Source: Meghimatium bilineatum
Taxonomy: Eukaryota > Mollusca > Gastropoda > Stylommatophora > Philomycidae
Assembly: GCA_034231615.1 (NCBI GenBank)
Contig: CM067298.1
Location: 34,726,127 to 34,790,126, forward strand
Direction: 5' to 3'
Length of the DNA: 64,000 nt
Below are positions 27,201 through 33,989 of this stretch, piece by piece. The notes beneath the pieces are model-generated. The model saw only the letters and a program-made list of their open reading frames with translations, made no database searches and was not told the origin of the DNA. Every line of letters starts with the position of its first letter. The stretch's first letter is position 1. A program made the position numbers and the translations under genes.

Positions 27201-27727
27201 GAGGATTTGGGAGTGGAGTTGGCTGTCCCATTCCATACACTCAAAGTGACCCAGAAACCATGCTGGTCAGATGGGTCAGCCTCAAAGGCACAGATATCAC
27301 AGCCAAGTTGTAAATCATTACACACACACACCCAGTTCTTGGGACTAAATCCTGCTAACATGCAATAGTTTGAAAATGAATGCAGGAGGAGAAGAAATTC
27401 AGTTGTTTATCTTCTGTAGCATAGTGTATCTGCTCAAATCACCAGGAAAAAAATTAATGAATATAAACAACTATCAATGACCAAATTTGCTGTGATATTT
27501 TTTAATATGTACATGCAATTAAACTACATGCATATTTATTTCCCCTACAGCATGGAACCTGTCCGGTATGTAGAAAGGACTTGAATGGAGAGGACACTTC
27601 TACAAATGAAGCAGAATTCACTCCTGATTTCCACCTGACTTCAGGTGGTGGTAATGGTGCAACTTCTTCTTCTTCCTCATCTACCTCTATGGAAACAACT
27701 CCTTCTTCCTCATTTTCTGATGCCTGA
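3187..27727 (+). CDS. RNF126: RNF115/RNF126-like RING-H2 E3 ubiquitin ligase, spliced, 5' incomplete
   Basis: Seven exons were joined by homology and splice sites: 3187-3236, 11381-11569, 13560-13616, 17868-17934, 18967-19060, 24252-24367 and 27551-27727. They total 750 nt, 249 residues plus TGA, with compatible phases throughout. In order they encode the second Cys pair of the N-terminal BCA2-type zinc finger (CSRCDSGFIEE), a variable acidic linker, the family signature NPGDYAWGPNGLDAII, a GAPPAQKDKI segment, and a RING-H2 with canonical C-x2-C-x14-C-x-H-x2-H-x2-C-x10-C-x2-C spacing, then a Ser-rich tail. Vertebrate members are slightly over 300 residues, so roughly the first 50 residues and the start codon are missing to the left. 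Family members are cytosolic E3 ligases that ubiquitinate substrates such as BAG6-bound mislocalised proteins and endocytic cargo; that role is inferred by homology. Vertebrates have two paralogues, and this looks like the pre-duplication type, so the symbol is approximate. Confidence 0.93.
3341..3490 (+). repeat. 26-bp minisatellite, about six units
   Basis: Units of the form CACGGCCTTCTTTTCAGGCA plus TAGGAC repeat about six times with few changes, starting about 100 bases after the first visible exon of the RING ligase. The rest of 3491-4018 shows nothing recognisable. Confidence 0.9.
4019..4490 (-). mobile_element. SINE-A copy interrupted by about 210 bp
   Basis: The 3' half (4019-4140, reading CTCAAACTCCTGCAG on the + strand) and the 5' half (about 4353-4490) are separated by unrelated sequence. 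GGTCAATTTGACC lies at 4371-4383. Confidence 0.75.
4555..4620 (+). repeat. Dispersed repeat shared with 43447-43500
   Basis: TTGGTTGGTTGCTGATCCAG and the following CATGCCCTTTGAC occur nearly identically at 43447-43500. Class unknown. Confidence 0.65.
4630..4850 (+). mobile_element. tRNA-derived SINE
   Basis: GTGGAGCGCATGGCC resembles a pol III box A and GGGTTTAATTC a box B about 50 bases later, followed by a tail similar to that at 22705. The 3' part (AGCAGCCTTTATTTCCACAG and following) recurs near 45770. Bases 4851-5084 hold nothing recognisable. Confidence 0.55.
5085..5420 (-). mobile_element. LINE C-terminal zinc-finger end
   Basis: Diverged copy of the segment at 47600-47960 and, in the opposite orientation, 22140-22330. 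Those copies read ICPK-C then a Cys/His finger. Here only the alignment to them shows the identity. Confidence 0.6.
5600..5830 (-). repeat. Dispersed repeat shared with 59710-59950
   Basis: About 230 bases including GTTGATTATCCTCTTCGCAC and ACACCGGATAT match 59710-59950 at many points. It is probably part of a LINE, but no clear protein remains. Confidence 0.6.
5850..6190 (-). mobile_element. RNase H domain remnant of a LINE
   Basis: On the - strand: SDSMNMIQKVKTG, then IIFVP and HRGVEGNKWADHLTSLVTT. The last follows the RNase H pattern with the catalytic Asp after a His-x-x-x-E/N context. Frameshifts separate the pieces. Confidence 0.65.
6200..7700 (-). mobile_element. LINE with APE endonuclease and start of reverse transcriptase
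   Basis: From 7700 leftwards: FYEEFGSVISSVPKFDKLII, MEYILGKHSVGKCNNNGLL, LTITNILFRLPTQNKT, HLSYYVITIKNDKQDV and CWTDHKLI, the order of the C-terminal half of an APE-type LINE endonuclease. A linker follows, then CSFRAGCGSIDTIFAAQQ, an RT motif. Several stops and frameshifts. This is the best preserved endonuclease domain in the window. Confidence 0.75.
7770..8830 (+). repeat. Composite dispersed repeat (C-D element)
   Basis: The part 7770-8070 matches 26095-26405 and 38775-39140 (both inverted relative to it); the part 8240-8610 matches 38330-38510 (inverted). Both parts keep their order and relative orientation at 38 kb, so they are one element. GGTTCAGTACCC occurs twice in 8240-8600, within an internal duplication of about 165-200 bp. 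The class is unknown. Bases 8831-9440 show nothing else. Confidence 0.6.
9440..9780 (+). mobile_element. LINE 3' terminal fragment
   Basis: Reads ILEYIKSQQIKWFTHISRLP, then PQQAMLHIYSEGRPRGRSRK, the typical QIKWFGH...GRPR C-terminus of a non-LTR element. The same family is on the - strand at 40.9-41.1 kb. Confidence 0.75.
10105..10300 (-). mobile_element. Old SINE-A copy
   Basis: Recognisable pieces are TTAGCAGGATGTAGT, GCAGCTTCAGTATGGC and TACATGGCAGGTTACAGTG. It is strongly diverged. Bases 9781-10104 and 10301-11004 contain no gene or other clear repeat. Confidence 0.5.
11005..11290 (-). mobile_element. SINE-A copy
   Basis: Near full-length, from CTTCTTCTTCTGCATTCGTT to CCTGGTAACACATGGGC. 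It holds GGTCACTTTGACC at 11150-11162. It ends about 90 bases before the linker exon of the RING ligase. Confidence 0.9.
11381..11569 (+). CDS. RNF126: RING ligase linker exon
   Basis: The open segment reads TPLFEPLRAPGHPSWHHRYS and later an acidic DDTDGEDDEM stretch, ending at GG|GTAAAC. The left edge is uncertain. An AG at 11372 would put the exon out of frame after the preceding exon, while the AG at 11379-11380 gives Asp from GA+T and a 189-nt exon in frame. The linker is poorly conserved in the family, so this exon rests on phase, on the good donor and on joining exactly to the next exon rather than on similarity. An additional unseen exon between 3236 and 11381 is possible. Confidence 0.68.
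12055..12910 (-). mobile_element. RNase-H LINE fragment
   Basis: From 12910 leftwards: an eroded RNase H domain, then LITGHCRLL, a Cys-rich segment, and the end LEKTVDFV. The last bases on the - strand are CTGAACGCAGAAGAAGAG, matching SINE tails. No complete frame. Bases 11574-12054 are AT-rich without features. Confidence 0.75.
12945..13003 (+). mobile_element. SINE-B 3' fragment
   Basis: Contains GGAGTTTGAGAATGAATGCT then GAAGAAGATG. Only the 3' third is present. Confidence 0.65.
13085..13350 (+). mobile_element. SINE-A copy
   Basis: Diverged full-length copy with GGTCAAATTGACC at 13189-13201 and a tail GAATGCAAAAGAAGAAAAA. Confidence 0.8.
13560..13616 (+). CDS. RNF126: RING ligase exon (helical middle region)
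   Basis: The 57-nt exon lies between ATATTTCAG and GTACGT. Joined to the preceding GG it reads GIINYVIQHLGNDLGGRTP, matching in position the family segment GIIQQLVNGI upstream of the NPGDYAWG signature. Phase is 2 on both sides. Confidence 0.78.
13679..13845 (+). mobile_element. SINE-B copy with target-site duplication
   Basis: Flanked by AATAATCA at 13671-13678 and 13846-13853, beginning about 60 bases after a RING ligase exon. It ends in (GAA)5 and contains the shared GGACTACATCCTGCTGGAA block. Confidence 0.88.
14009..14050 (+). repeat. Two tandem 21-bp quasi-palindromes
   Basis: GTCCACAATCTTTGGACACTT occurs twice without a gap. Each unit has the inverted halves TGTCCA and TGGACA. Confidence 0.9.
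14543..15060 (+). repeat. Local duplication of about 130 bp in an intron
   Basis: Bases 14543-14690 and 14933-15055 share GATCACGTTTGTTTTTA and AGATACAGAAGAGTTTGAAC with the same surroundings. The interval 13870-16000 otherwise lacks recognisable SINEs or LINEs, which is unusual in this window. Confidence 0.75.
15661..15739 (+). promoter_or_regulatory. Possible internal promoter and first-exon donor
   Basis: TTTCCGGGAA at 15674-15683 is followed by AAAATGGCGGCG (15694-15705), which resembles a YY1 promoter site, and by a strong splice donor GTAAGTGAG at 15731. The ATG frame is closed after six codons (MAASLK). It lies in the repeat-poor part of a RING ligase intron. Speculative. Confidence 0.25.
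16020..16310 (+). mobile_element. Very degraded LINE 3' fragment
   Basis: Pieces such as AGAAGGGGTAGACCAAGAGA (from a GRPR-type C-terminus) and a duplicated GTCAACAGACATGATAACCA segment suggest an old LINE end. Confidence 0.35.
16425..16635 (-). mobile_element. SINE-A copy lacking its 3' tail
   Basis: Runs from CAGAATGGAATTC to TCGGCAATACACAGG. Holds GGTCACTTTGACC at 16503-16515. The (GAA)n end is replaced by A-rich sequence. Confidence 0.8.
16695..17735 (-). mobile_element. RTE-like LINE, 5'-truncated copy 1
   Basis: On the - strand it encodes the RT from TLWNILQQYGFPTKIINVIK through GVKQGCIMSPLLFC, the thumb YKIL-type region, the GCESWKATDKRLDSFENNCL segment, RRWTYIGHVLRMN, and ends KWKAMVSAL with CAAYGPEG. 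A TGTTATGTTATG tail follows at 16697-16712, typical of RTE 3' ends. The catalytic box at 17439-17450 reads YTDD, not YADD. It is highly similar to the copy at 62.6-63.8 kb. Frameshifts at about 17108 and 17480. Confidence 0.88.
17868..17934 (+). CDS. RNF126: RING ligase exon with NPGDYAWG signature
   Basis: After acceptor ATGAACAG the 67-nt exon reads ILRGNPGDYAWGPNGLDAII SQ and ends at donor GTGAGA. NPGDYAWG followed by GLDAI is diagnostic for RNF115/RNF126 proteins from insects to vertebrates. The exon begins 130 bases downstream of a truncated RTE-like LINE. Confidence 0.93.
18232..18560 (-). mobile_element. LINE 3' fragment of the GAT-tail family
   Basis: On the - strand: an IKYFGH-like start, GRQRYKWE-like context and the end AETSLDHE. 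Comparable to 42900-43160, which ends in AGTALVDDD. Bases 18561-18966 are intronic and featureless. Confidence 0.6.
18967..19060 (+). CDS. RNF126: RING ligase exon preceding the RING
   Basis: The 94-nt exon reads LLNHLEGSGAPPAQKDKIDN and then LPRVIIEQSHI, equivalent to the family's [22 protein letters not shown]. Acceptor is TTTGCCACAG and donor G|GTAATT. It ends one base into a codon that the next exon completes as Asp. Confidence 0.92.
19220..20500 (+). mobile_element. LINE fragment split by a nested LINE
   Basis: Before the insertion (19220-19887): YLGSNICK, RLDKAFSTLFPVW, and an RT C-terminus with stops. After it (20407-20500): NIWRRIVLEETK and SCIQLKRNN, continuing the same element's GRPRNTWRR...EET end. 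The two halves meet at a duplicated GAACAACAGAGGA. Confidence 0.7.
19888..20406 (+). mobile_element. RNase-H LINE, 5'-truncated, nested insertion
   Basis: Starts in the RNase H domain (LQWIPAHCGIAGNEGADRLA KAGAKK), continues through ISLTEAKTLIKGKYKHTW and TTIFRLCTGHCRLQAHLHK, and ends GATCGCAGAAGAAGAA. It is flanked by the 13-bp direct repeat GAACAACAGAGGA (19875-19887 and 20407-20419), so both ends are defined. Several stops make it dead. Confidence 0.88.
20605..21106 (+). mobile_element. Older SINE-A copy split by a younger one
   Basis: 5' part 20605-20727 and 3' part 21022-21106 (GTAAACCATTGCACAATGCA through the GAAGAAGAAG tail). The younger copy sits between them. Confidence 0.85.
20728..21010 (+). 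mobile_element. SINE-A reference copy, 283 bp
   Basis: Bounded by an 11-bp target-site duplication ATAACTAAGTT (20717-20727, 21011-21021). It runs from GGGCCAGTGTGTTGC through GCATGTCGTAAGAGGCGACT, GGGTCAGTGACCC (20853-20865), GATGTGTCAGGCCGAAAGGC and GACTACATCCTGCTAATCTG to GAACGCAGAAAAAGAAGAAG. No tRNA-type box A/box B pair or 5S similarity is evident. Confidence 0.92.
21836..22330 (+). mobile_element. Internally deleted LINE: endonuclease start joined to zinc-finger end
   Basis: MKTKLRFLSFGTWNVCT (near 21876-21930) is the start of an APE-type LINE protein. Within about 30 bases it passes to the C-terminal region: KDFLSVSKKLQH, KGVCITEKHQI, YAARKDRTTNSQTSNSDYIC and PKCRGFYVRVELFS (zinc finger). 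The RT is absent. Confidence 0.65.
22450..22535 (+). mobile_element. SINE-A 5' fragment
   Basis: CCAAAAAGGGAGCAACAAATAG and ACAACTAAGGAGGTTGGGC match the SINE-A 5' third. Confidence 0.5.
22705..22800 (+). mobile_element. tRNA-derived SINE head
   Basis: GTGGCGCATGGCCAAGAGG (box A-like) and GAGTTCGTTCTGAC (box B-like) about 50 bases apart, with a tail GAGGGTAAATTAAAAAC like that of the copy at 4630. Confidence 0.6.
23192..23266 (-). mobile_element. tRNA-like SINE head
   Basis: On the - strand, GGTAGCTCAGTGGTTAGTGG is a very good box A and D-arm, followed by an anticodon-like hairpin CTGGCTCCCTAGCCAG and a box B-like GATTTGATTACC. The acceptor stem is not convincing, so I call it a SINE head rather than a tRNA gene. 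Confidence 0.5.
23690..23790 (+). repeat. Dispersed repeat shared with 62100-62200
   Basis: CAACCATCACAAGTG, GAAATTC-GTTAGAG and GGCTAATAAGC occur in both. Class unknown. The rest of 23270-24251 is intronic with nothing recognised. Confidence 0.6.
24252..24367 (+). CDS. RNF126: RING ligase exon with most of the RING-H2
   Basis: The 116-nt exon encodes CSIC, then CDHFYHSEC and IVKWLEM, carrying six of the eight zinc ligands including both His. The Trp of IVKW is the residue that in RING domains packs against the E2 enzyme. The acceptor is CCAAATAG and the donor GTGAGA. The intron splits the RING between WLEM and HGTCPVC in phase 0. Confidence 0.95.
24740..24830 (+). mobile_element. Possible hAT-type terminal inverted repeat
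   Basis: CAGTGGTAGGAAACCTTTTT resembles hAT transposon ends. No transposase is near. A similar opposite end is at 44935-44960. Confidence 0.3.
24900..25330 (+). mobile_element. LINE 3' fragment
   Basis: Reads [40 protein letters not shown], then after a frameshift GYKARGRPRKRWIENVRDIL. The end CCACCTGGGGAAAGATAGA matches that of the 34-36 kb LINE. Bases 25340-26090 show no feature. Confidence 0.8.
26095..26405 (-). repeat. Composite repeat, C part only
   Basis: Matches 7770-8070 and 38775-39140: CCCCTCCAATG, GCATCCACGGACACGAG, TCCAGGGTGCACCATGAGGA. Confidence 0.65.
26470..27060 (-). mobile_element. LINE C-terminal remnant
   Basis: On the - strand: FSQLQHMDERL, EKKNIEIF, a GH-type and then RRWWTSDIKECMNMSPVKTG, and TTSWKEYIT at the end. 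KTTFWKEYVT recurs at 37660. Many stops. Confidence 0.5.
27135..27396 (+). mobile_element. SINE-A copy, diverged
   Basis: From ACTAGGTCTGAAAGTAGAGC to GAATGCAGGAGGAGAAGAAA. It ends about 150 bases before the terminal RING ligase exon. The palindrome is decayed. Confidence 0.78.
27551..27727 (+). CDS. RNF126: RING ligase terminal exon, last zinc ligands and Ser-rich tail
   Basis: After TTCCCCTACAG the exon reads HGTCPVCRKDLNGEDTSTNE, supplying the last two Cys ligands, and continues through a Gly/Ser-rich tail with six consecutive Ser to TGA at 27725-27727. RNF115 has CPVCRKSLNGEDS here and RNF126 ends in a long Ser run, so both paralogue features are present. 'Shadow' reading of the Ser run on the other strand is poly-Glu and not a gene. 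Confidence 0.95.
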   Translation, partial: HGTCPVCRKDLNGEDTSTNEAEFTPDFHLTSGGGNGATSSSSSSTSMETTPSSSFSDA

Positions 27728-28690
<963 letters not shown>

Positions 28691-28729
28691 TTGATTGTTT
28701 TAAAGTTTTGTTGTTGTTTTCTTGACACA

Positions 28730-28984
28730 CTTGTGTGTTGCCAGGGGAAGCAAATGATAACAATAGTCTAACTTGCCATGCATGTCATAAGAGGTGACAG
28801 AAGGTTTTAGAGGTGAGTTGGTCGTCCCATTCCACTCAGGTTCAATTGACCTAGAAGCCATACTGAAGTCAGGTATGTCAGACTGACAGAAGCAGATATC
28901 ACAACCAAGGTGTAAACCATACTTAAAGCACTCTGTACTACATTCTTGTAATTTGCCGGAGTTTGAGAACGAATGTAGAAGAAG
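28730..28984 (+). mobile_element. SINE-A copy
   Basis: GTGTGTTGCCAGGGGAAGCA to GAACGAATGTAGAAGAAGC. Moderately diverged; palindrome decayed to GGTTCAATTGACC. Confidence 0.85.
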
Positions 28985-29042
28985 CTTTCTTGTTTTGTGT
29001 TTACTTTGCGTGTACTTCTGCAAGAAGATTAATTACTTATGT

Positions 29043-29202
29043 CCCGCCGAAGCCGGATGTGTCGGGCCATTGGCGCAAATAAAACTGCGACACAACGCAT
29101 TTCCGTTCTCTGGACTACATCCTGCTGGAAATCTAGTAGGACGGACCATGTTCCTGCAAAGAAGACCCAGTGGGAGTTTGAGAATGAATGCTGAAGAAGA
29201 AG
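29043..29202 (+). mobile_element. SINE-B reference copy, 160 bp
   Basis: Flanked by the 12-bp direct repeat AATTACTTATGT at 29031-29042 and 29203-29214. It begins CCCGCCGAAGCCGGATGTGT and ends GCTGAAGAAGAAG. The central part is CATTGGCGCAAATAAAACTG and the shared GGACTACATCCTGCTGGAAA. Confidence 0.93.
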
Positions 29203-29250
29203 AATTACTTATGTGTCTGTCTGGAATATAATGCATTTATAATGAAGATA

Positions 29251-29398
29251 GTTATTCCAAATATTGACATAAAAACTATAGATTTTTAGTTATTCCAAAT
29301 ATTGACATAAAAACTATAGATTTTTAGTTATTCCAAATATTGACATAAAAACTATAGATTTTTAGTTATTCCAAATATTGACATAAAAACTATAAATT
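29251..29398 (+). repeat. 38-bp tandem repeat, four units
   Basis: GTTATTCCAAATATTGACAT followed by AAAAACTATAGATTTTTA, repeated at 29251, 29289, 29327 and 29365 almost without change, indicating recent expansion. Confidence 0.95.
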
Positions 29399-29403
29399 TT
29401 CCT

Positions 29404-29647
29404 TTTTTCTGCTGCATTCATTCTCAAATTTCTCTTGGACAACAGGATGTATTCCAGAGAATGAAATGTGTTGTGTAATAGTATACATCTTGGATGCAAT
29501 AACTATGTCTTTTGGCACAACACGCCCAACAAGCAAGGAATAGGAAGGCTAATTCCAACTTAAACTTCCTTAGTCACCTCTTGTGACATGCATAGCAGAT
29601 CACAATGTTACTATTGTTTTTTCCCCTTTTAGGTCCTGACAACGCTC
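29404..29647 (-). mobile_element. SINE-A copy, diverged
   Basis: CTGCATTCATTCTCAAATT at the left and CCTTAGTCACCTCTTGTGAC and GGTCCTGACAACGC at the right. Bases 29650-30200 contain no recognised feature. Confidence 0.7.
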
Positions 29648-30209
29648 AAAAAGGTCATGTTTCAATGAGCAGAAAACATTAATAGTGTACACGAAATGTG
29701 ATTTCATGTATAAATGGTACATACAAATTTAGCAACAGTTGGAAAAAAAATAATATCCTAAATAGGATATGCTTCAATTATTTATTATTTTACCATCAGC
29801 AGATTGCTTTTATGTTTGAATTTTGTATAAAAGATCTCTTTTTATTTGATTAATAGAATATATAGATTGTCTTGTAAGTTGCTGTTCTTTTGGTATTCTT
29901 AAATACTCATTCAATTCTTTGAACTGAGACATTTGAATGTGAAGTGTAGCTAAAAGCTACCGGTATGTACTTGACAATGAAGAAACAAAAAAAGTAAACA
30001 GTCTAAATGTGAAAATCCACTTTTGAGACAAGAGTAAAATGAAATTTTACCAGGAGTGTTGTATGTTATCTAAATCCTCAATATTTTTTTCGCCAGTGGA
30101 TCCTTTCGGAACGCTTAATTCCATATCTCTCTTGGAATCTTAAGAAAATATTCTTTTCTTCAATGCTTAATCAATACATCATTAAATATTCAAATAGTTA
30201 CTTTTCTGT

Positions 30210-30460
30210 GCCCAGTGGAAGTAGAGATAAAAGTAGAAAATTGAAGTGGATACGGCACACTTCCAGAAGAAGCTAGACAACATAACCAGACTGGCACTGG
30301 GTTAGAACTCACAAGGCAAGAGAAGAGGTGGCGAAACCAAGAAACACCTGAAGAAAAACAGTAGAGGAAGAGACCAAATTAAATGGCACTTCTTAGACAC
30401 AGTTAAAGAAGATGGTTGGCGACTAACATTTGCAACATATGTTCCACAGTGAAATGAAAG
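30210..30460 (+). mobile_element. LINE 3' end
   Basis: KLKWIRHTSRRS, REEVAKPRNT and KTVEEETK in shifting frames. The same family end is at 32740-33010. Bases 30480-31360 show no recognised feature. Confidence 0.6.
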
Positions 30461-31364
30461 AAAATTGTTACCTGTATATGTCCCCCTTCCTCCTAGACAA
30501 GTTTGAGTTCCCCAAGTAAATTTTTTTTCTTTTTGAGCCCCATAAAATCACTGGGGAACCACTGATCCATAGCAGAAAAGAAAAAGTGGAGGTATGGTTT
30601 ATACACAATTGAAACAGTATATATTTTAGCTCGGAAACCTTTCCATCTGCCGCAATTAACTTGAACAAGCTTTTATGTTTTGTGATTTTTTCATACATAT
30701 AGATTTCATTATAAAGTGCAAAAATTACACTTATTTTAATTACAAACACCAAGATGACAGAAATTTGATGAAACAGAGCGAAATAATTAAGCCAAATCAA
30801 TTGTAGTTCCATCATCATGTTCTAAGACGCATGAACATGTAGAAAAAATCTGGTATATGTGTCCATGATTCACAAGTCTTGTGAAAACTAAATAAAATTT
30901 CCACTTTGGATGTAGAAACAGAATGTCCAGGTTGCCATGCTTGGTCATCCGGTTCTTGATTAAGTATTAAAAACTGACCAAAAATTGATGAGATCAACTT
31001 CACAGTTTTCACATTATATTTCTTTTTTTTTTTTCATGGACATGAATTTTCTTTTTGAAATGGTGAAGAATTAAAATAAGAAAGTACCCAAAAAAATCAG
31101 GGACCAAAAAAAAAAGGTGAGGGTATAGCATATAAAGAGTCACTGACTCATCTCTCAATCCTCAAATGATTTTCTGCAACCAGTTTATTGTATGGCATAA
31201 AATGTTATGGCCTAGTGAGGAGTCTTGTGTTATTAATTGGTGTAAAAATTGTAGTATATCCCAACACTTTATTCTCCTTTGATGATAATCTAGACCATGA
31301 AGTCGTGACTATTTCCTTTGCTTCCCTACAATATTATATTATGGTCCAGGTACTATGTACGCTC

Positions 31365-31680
31365 TTCTTCTGTGTTCAGCATGTGGACATGCTATACCGT
31401 CAGACCTGTCATCAAGACGAAGTCCACTGTCTTCTCCAGGTCAGAGCGGCTGCCCCATAGCTTTTGCCTCAAGTCTGTATCCTCTGGCCAGGTCTGCTGT
31501 CTCTGCTCTTTGTATGTTGGGCAGTCCTGAAGTATGTGTCTGGAGTCTGGGTTCCGAATCCACATGGACATTCATCTGTGTATGATATCCTTAATCGATA
31601 AAGGTGACCCAACAGTCTGCAGTGGCCTGTTCTAAGGCGAAATATTGTGGTCTGTTGATATCTTTGGATGTACGCTCTTA
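31365..31680 (-). mobile_element. RNase-H LINE 3' end
   Basis: On the - strand: QQTTIFRLRTGHCRL-like text, a Cys-rich CPCGF-type segment, LEKTVDFV, and the terminal CTGAACACAGAAGAAGAG. Closely similar to 12055-12320. Bases 31681-32035 are AT-rich and featureless. Confidence 0.75.
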
Positions 31681-32039
31681 ATATTTGTGAAACAAGGTTG
31701 TTACTTTGGTTTGATACATTTTTTCTCTTGCTTTTACAGGTTTAAGCTTAACATTTATCTGCTGACATGGATTCATGTATATATGAGTGAATCTTTATTA
31801 TTTATTTAATCTGTTTCAATTACCTGTTTTTTTTCATTAAAAGCATACAATTATAAGAAGATTAAATGGTAAAATTCTGCTGTGGTCTTGTGAGAGAAAG
31901 TTTGAATGAAAGAAGATATTGAAACTAGAATTATAACTTGTATGTCTCAAAGGAGGGAAGTAACTGGTAATAATAAGTTCATATACTATAATGTGTTTGG
32001 GGGGGGGGTTGTGTTACATACTTCCTGTTACTTCTTTGT

Positions 32040-32150
32040 TGTTGTTCTTCTGTCAGCCATCAGATCGCAGAAGCATCAGTCTCTTCAAAATGTTAATAGC
32101 TTCAATGAACTACCAAATATTGGCATGTATAAGCAGAGCATTTTCTGAAC
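32040..32150 (-). mobile_element. RNase-H LINE 3' fragment, short
   Basis: Mirrors 33048-33122: the LLSAI and SFNEL shadows correspond to FIEAI text on the - strand, and the end reads GACAGAAGAACAACAAC. Bases 32160-32730 hold nothing recognised. Confidence 0.45.
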
Positions 32151-32739
32151 TTTTTTCAATATTTAAAATGGGGTAAAAAGCTCCTGTTAGCACACTCATA
32201 ATACAAAAATCTTTACAAAAATCACTTATATCCTTGGAAACTAGAATTAATATCTTAATTCCAATACTTTTCACACATTTTATCCCATGTTATATGGAAT
32301 TATCAGAGTTGCATATTGCTGTCATCTTCCACTTCATCGTTAACATCATAGTTGCCACACTCCTCAAAGCTTACACCATTCTCACTTCTTCACATTGAAT
32401 TACTGATCAAACACATTTTGAAAGATAGAACAATAATTTATGGTGGAATCGTCCAGTCACGCTCCTTTCACCGATACCACAATCTTGATGCTGTTTTTTG
32501 ATCAATTGCAACCAACAAACGACTTCCTTTCACAGTATAATTTTTCTACTTCAGCCGTGCCATATACACTTTTTTTACTGTTAATGATTGCGTAAACAAA
32601 TAATCAGATGAGCAAGAATTTCATAGGGTTGCAAGTTTTCATTGAATTGTCATATTTGATATATAATTTCAGTTTTGTTTACATAGTGACCTTAGACAAA
32701 TTTATTATAGAAAAGTACCGTACTTTGATGAGTTGTGGA

Positions 32740-33010
32740 AGGAACATGCTAGAACTAGATGGAGGTAAAGATAAAAAGGAGAAAATGACAATAAAGGGCA
32801 CACCTTTAGAAAGAAGTAGATAACATAACCAACAGGCTGTGGACATGAAGCCACAGGGAAAGAAGAAACTTGGAAAAGCAAGGAATGTCTGTAGAAAAAC
32901 ACTGTGGTAAGAGACCAATTCAATTGGGACATCATGGGTACAGATGAAGAGGGCAGCACAGAAATCATTGGAGAGCAACGGTTGGAGCCGTATGTTTCAC
33001 AGGAAACTGA
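32740..33010 (+). mobile_element. LINE 3' end
   Basis: ITNRLWT, REEET and CRKTLW in broken frames; shares the GRPRNTW...EETK...LGTSW pattern with 30210-30460. Confidence 0.55.
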
Positions 33011-33039
33011 AAGGAAATATATATTCTTCTACATCATTG

Positions 33040-33420
33040 TTCTTCAGTCAGATATCAGGTACAGCGCCAATAGCTTCAATGAATTGTGTGATTCGCTTCA
33101 GGTCATCCATGGAACCCCTTAGATCTGGAAGTAGTGCCGTTTCAGTGTGCCATATTTTCTCCCTCTCTTCTTGGTAGAGTTGACAGGCATGAAGAATGTG
33201 TTCTGCAGTCTCTGGGCTCAGTCCACATTTACACAGGTCTGTCTCACCAATTTTCAGCTTTCGAAACATGTGACTTCTCAGTCTGTTGTAGCCAGTTCAT
33301 AGTCTGAAAATGATGGTTTGTTCATTGCATGACATTTGATGGTAGGGGTCATTTGGTTCTCTAGTTGGGTACATCTTCTTCCATTTTTCCTATATTCTGC
33401 TTTTATCGTAGTCTTACATT
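33040..33420 (-). mobile_element. RNase-H LINE C-terminus
   Basis: An open - strand stretch reads FRKLKIGETDLCKCGLSPET, AEHILHACQLYQEEREKIWH and DLRGSMDDLKRITQFIEAIG, followed by a stop. CxC and H-x(3)-C give a knuckle-like zinc motif. It is the best-preserved example of this C-terminus. Bases 33430-33990 contain no clear feature. Confidence 0.82.
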
Positions 33421-33989
33421 CATAGTACATATTATCACTTTCTATTTGTTCTAGTGATCCCCTTTTCCTTGCCAGAAGATCGGCTTCCTCATTTCAATAT
33501 ATATATGTATATAGACCATATTTGGCTTATGCACTGTAATATACAGTATAATTTTCTTCATGTTACTAATAGAGCCCTTCAGATTTGGAGGTATAGCAAT
33601 CTCTGTAGGTCACATTTTCTCTCATTCTTCTCTGTAGAGCTCACAATTATAAATAGTATGCTCTATGATTTCTGCCAAGGTTTCAAAGTCTAATTAAACA
33701 TTTTCTGTACATGTGACTTGTCACTGCTTTGTTAGGAGTCTGAAGATAATGGTTTCTTCCTTGCCTAACATTTTGTGGTAGAGGATCTTCAGTGTCTGCT
33801 GCTTCCACTGTTTCATTCTGTTTGTTTATAGATGTTTATAGATTGGATGTAATATTTATGCCCTTTTAATATCACACATATTACTTTGGTATGGCTCTGT
33901 GTCTCAAACATTTGTATAGATAAAGATCAATAACTAATGGAGAAAAGATATACAAAGCCATGAGAACAAACACAAGAGAAAAAAACCAG

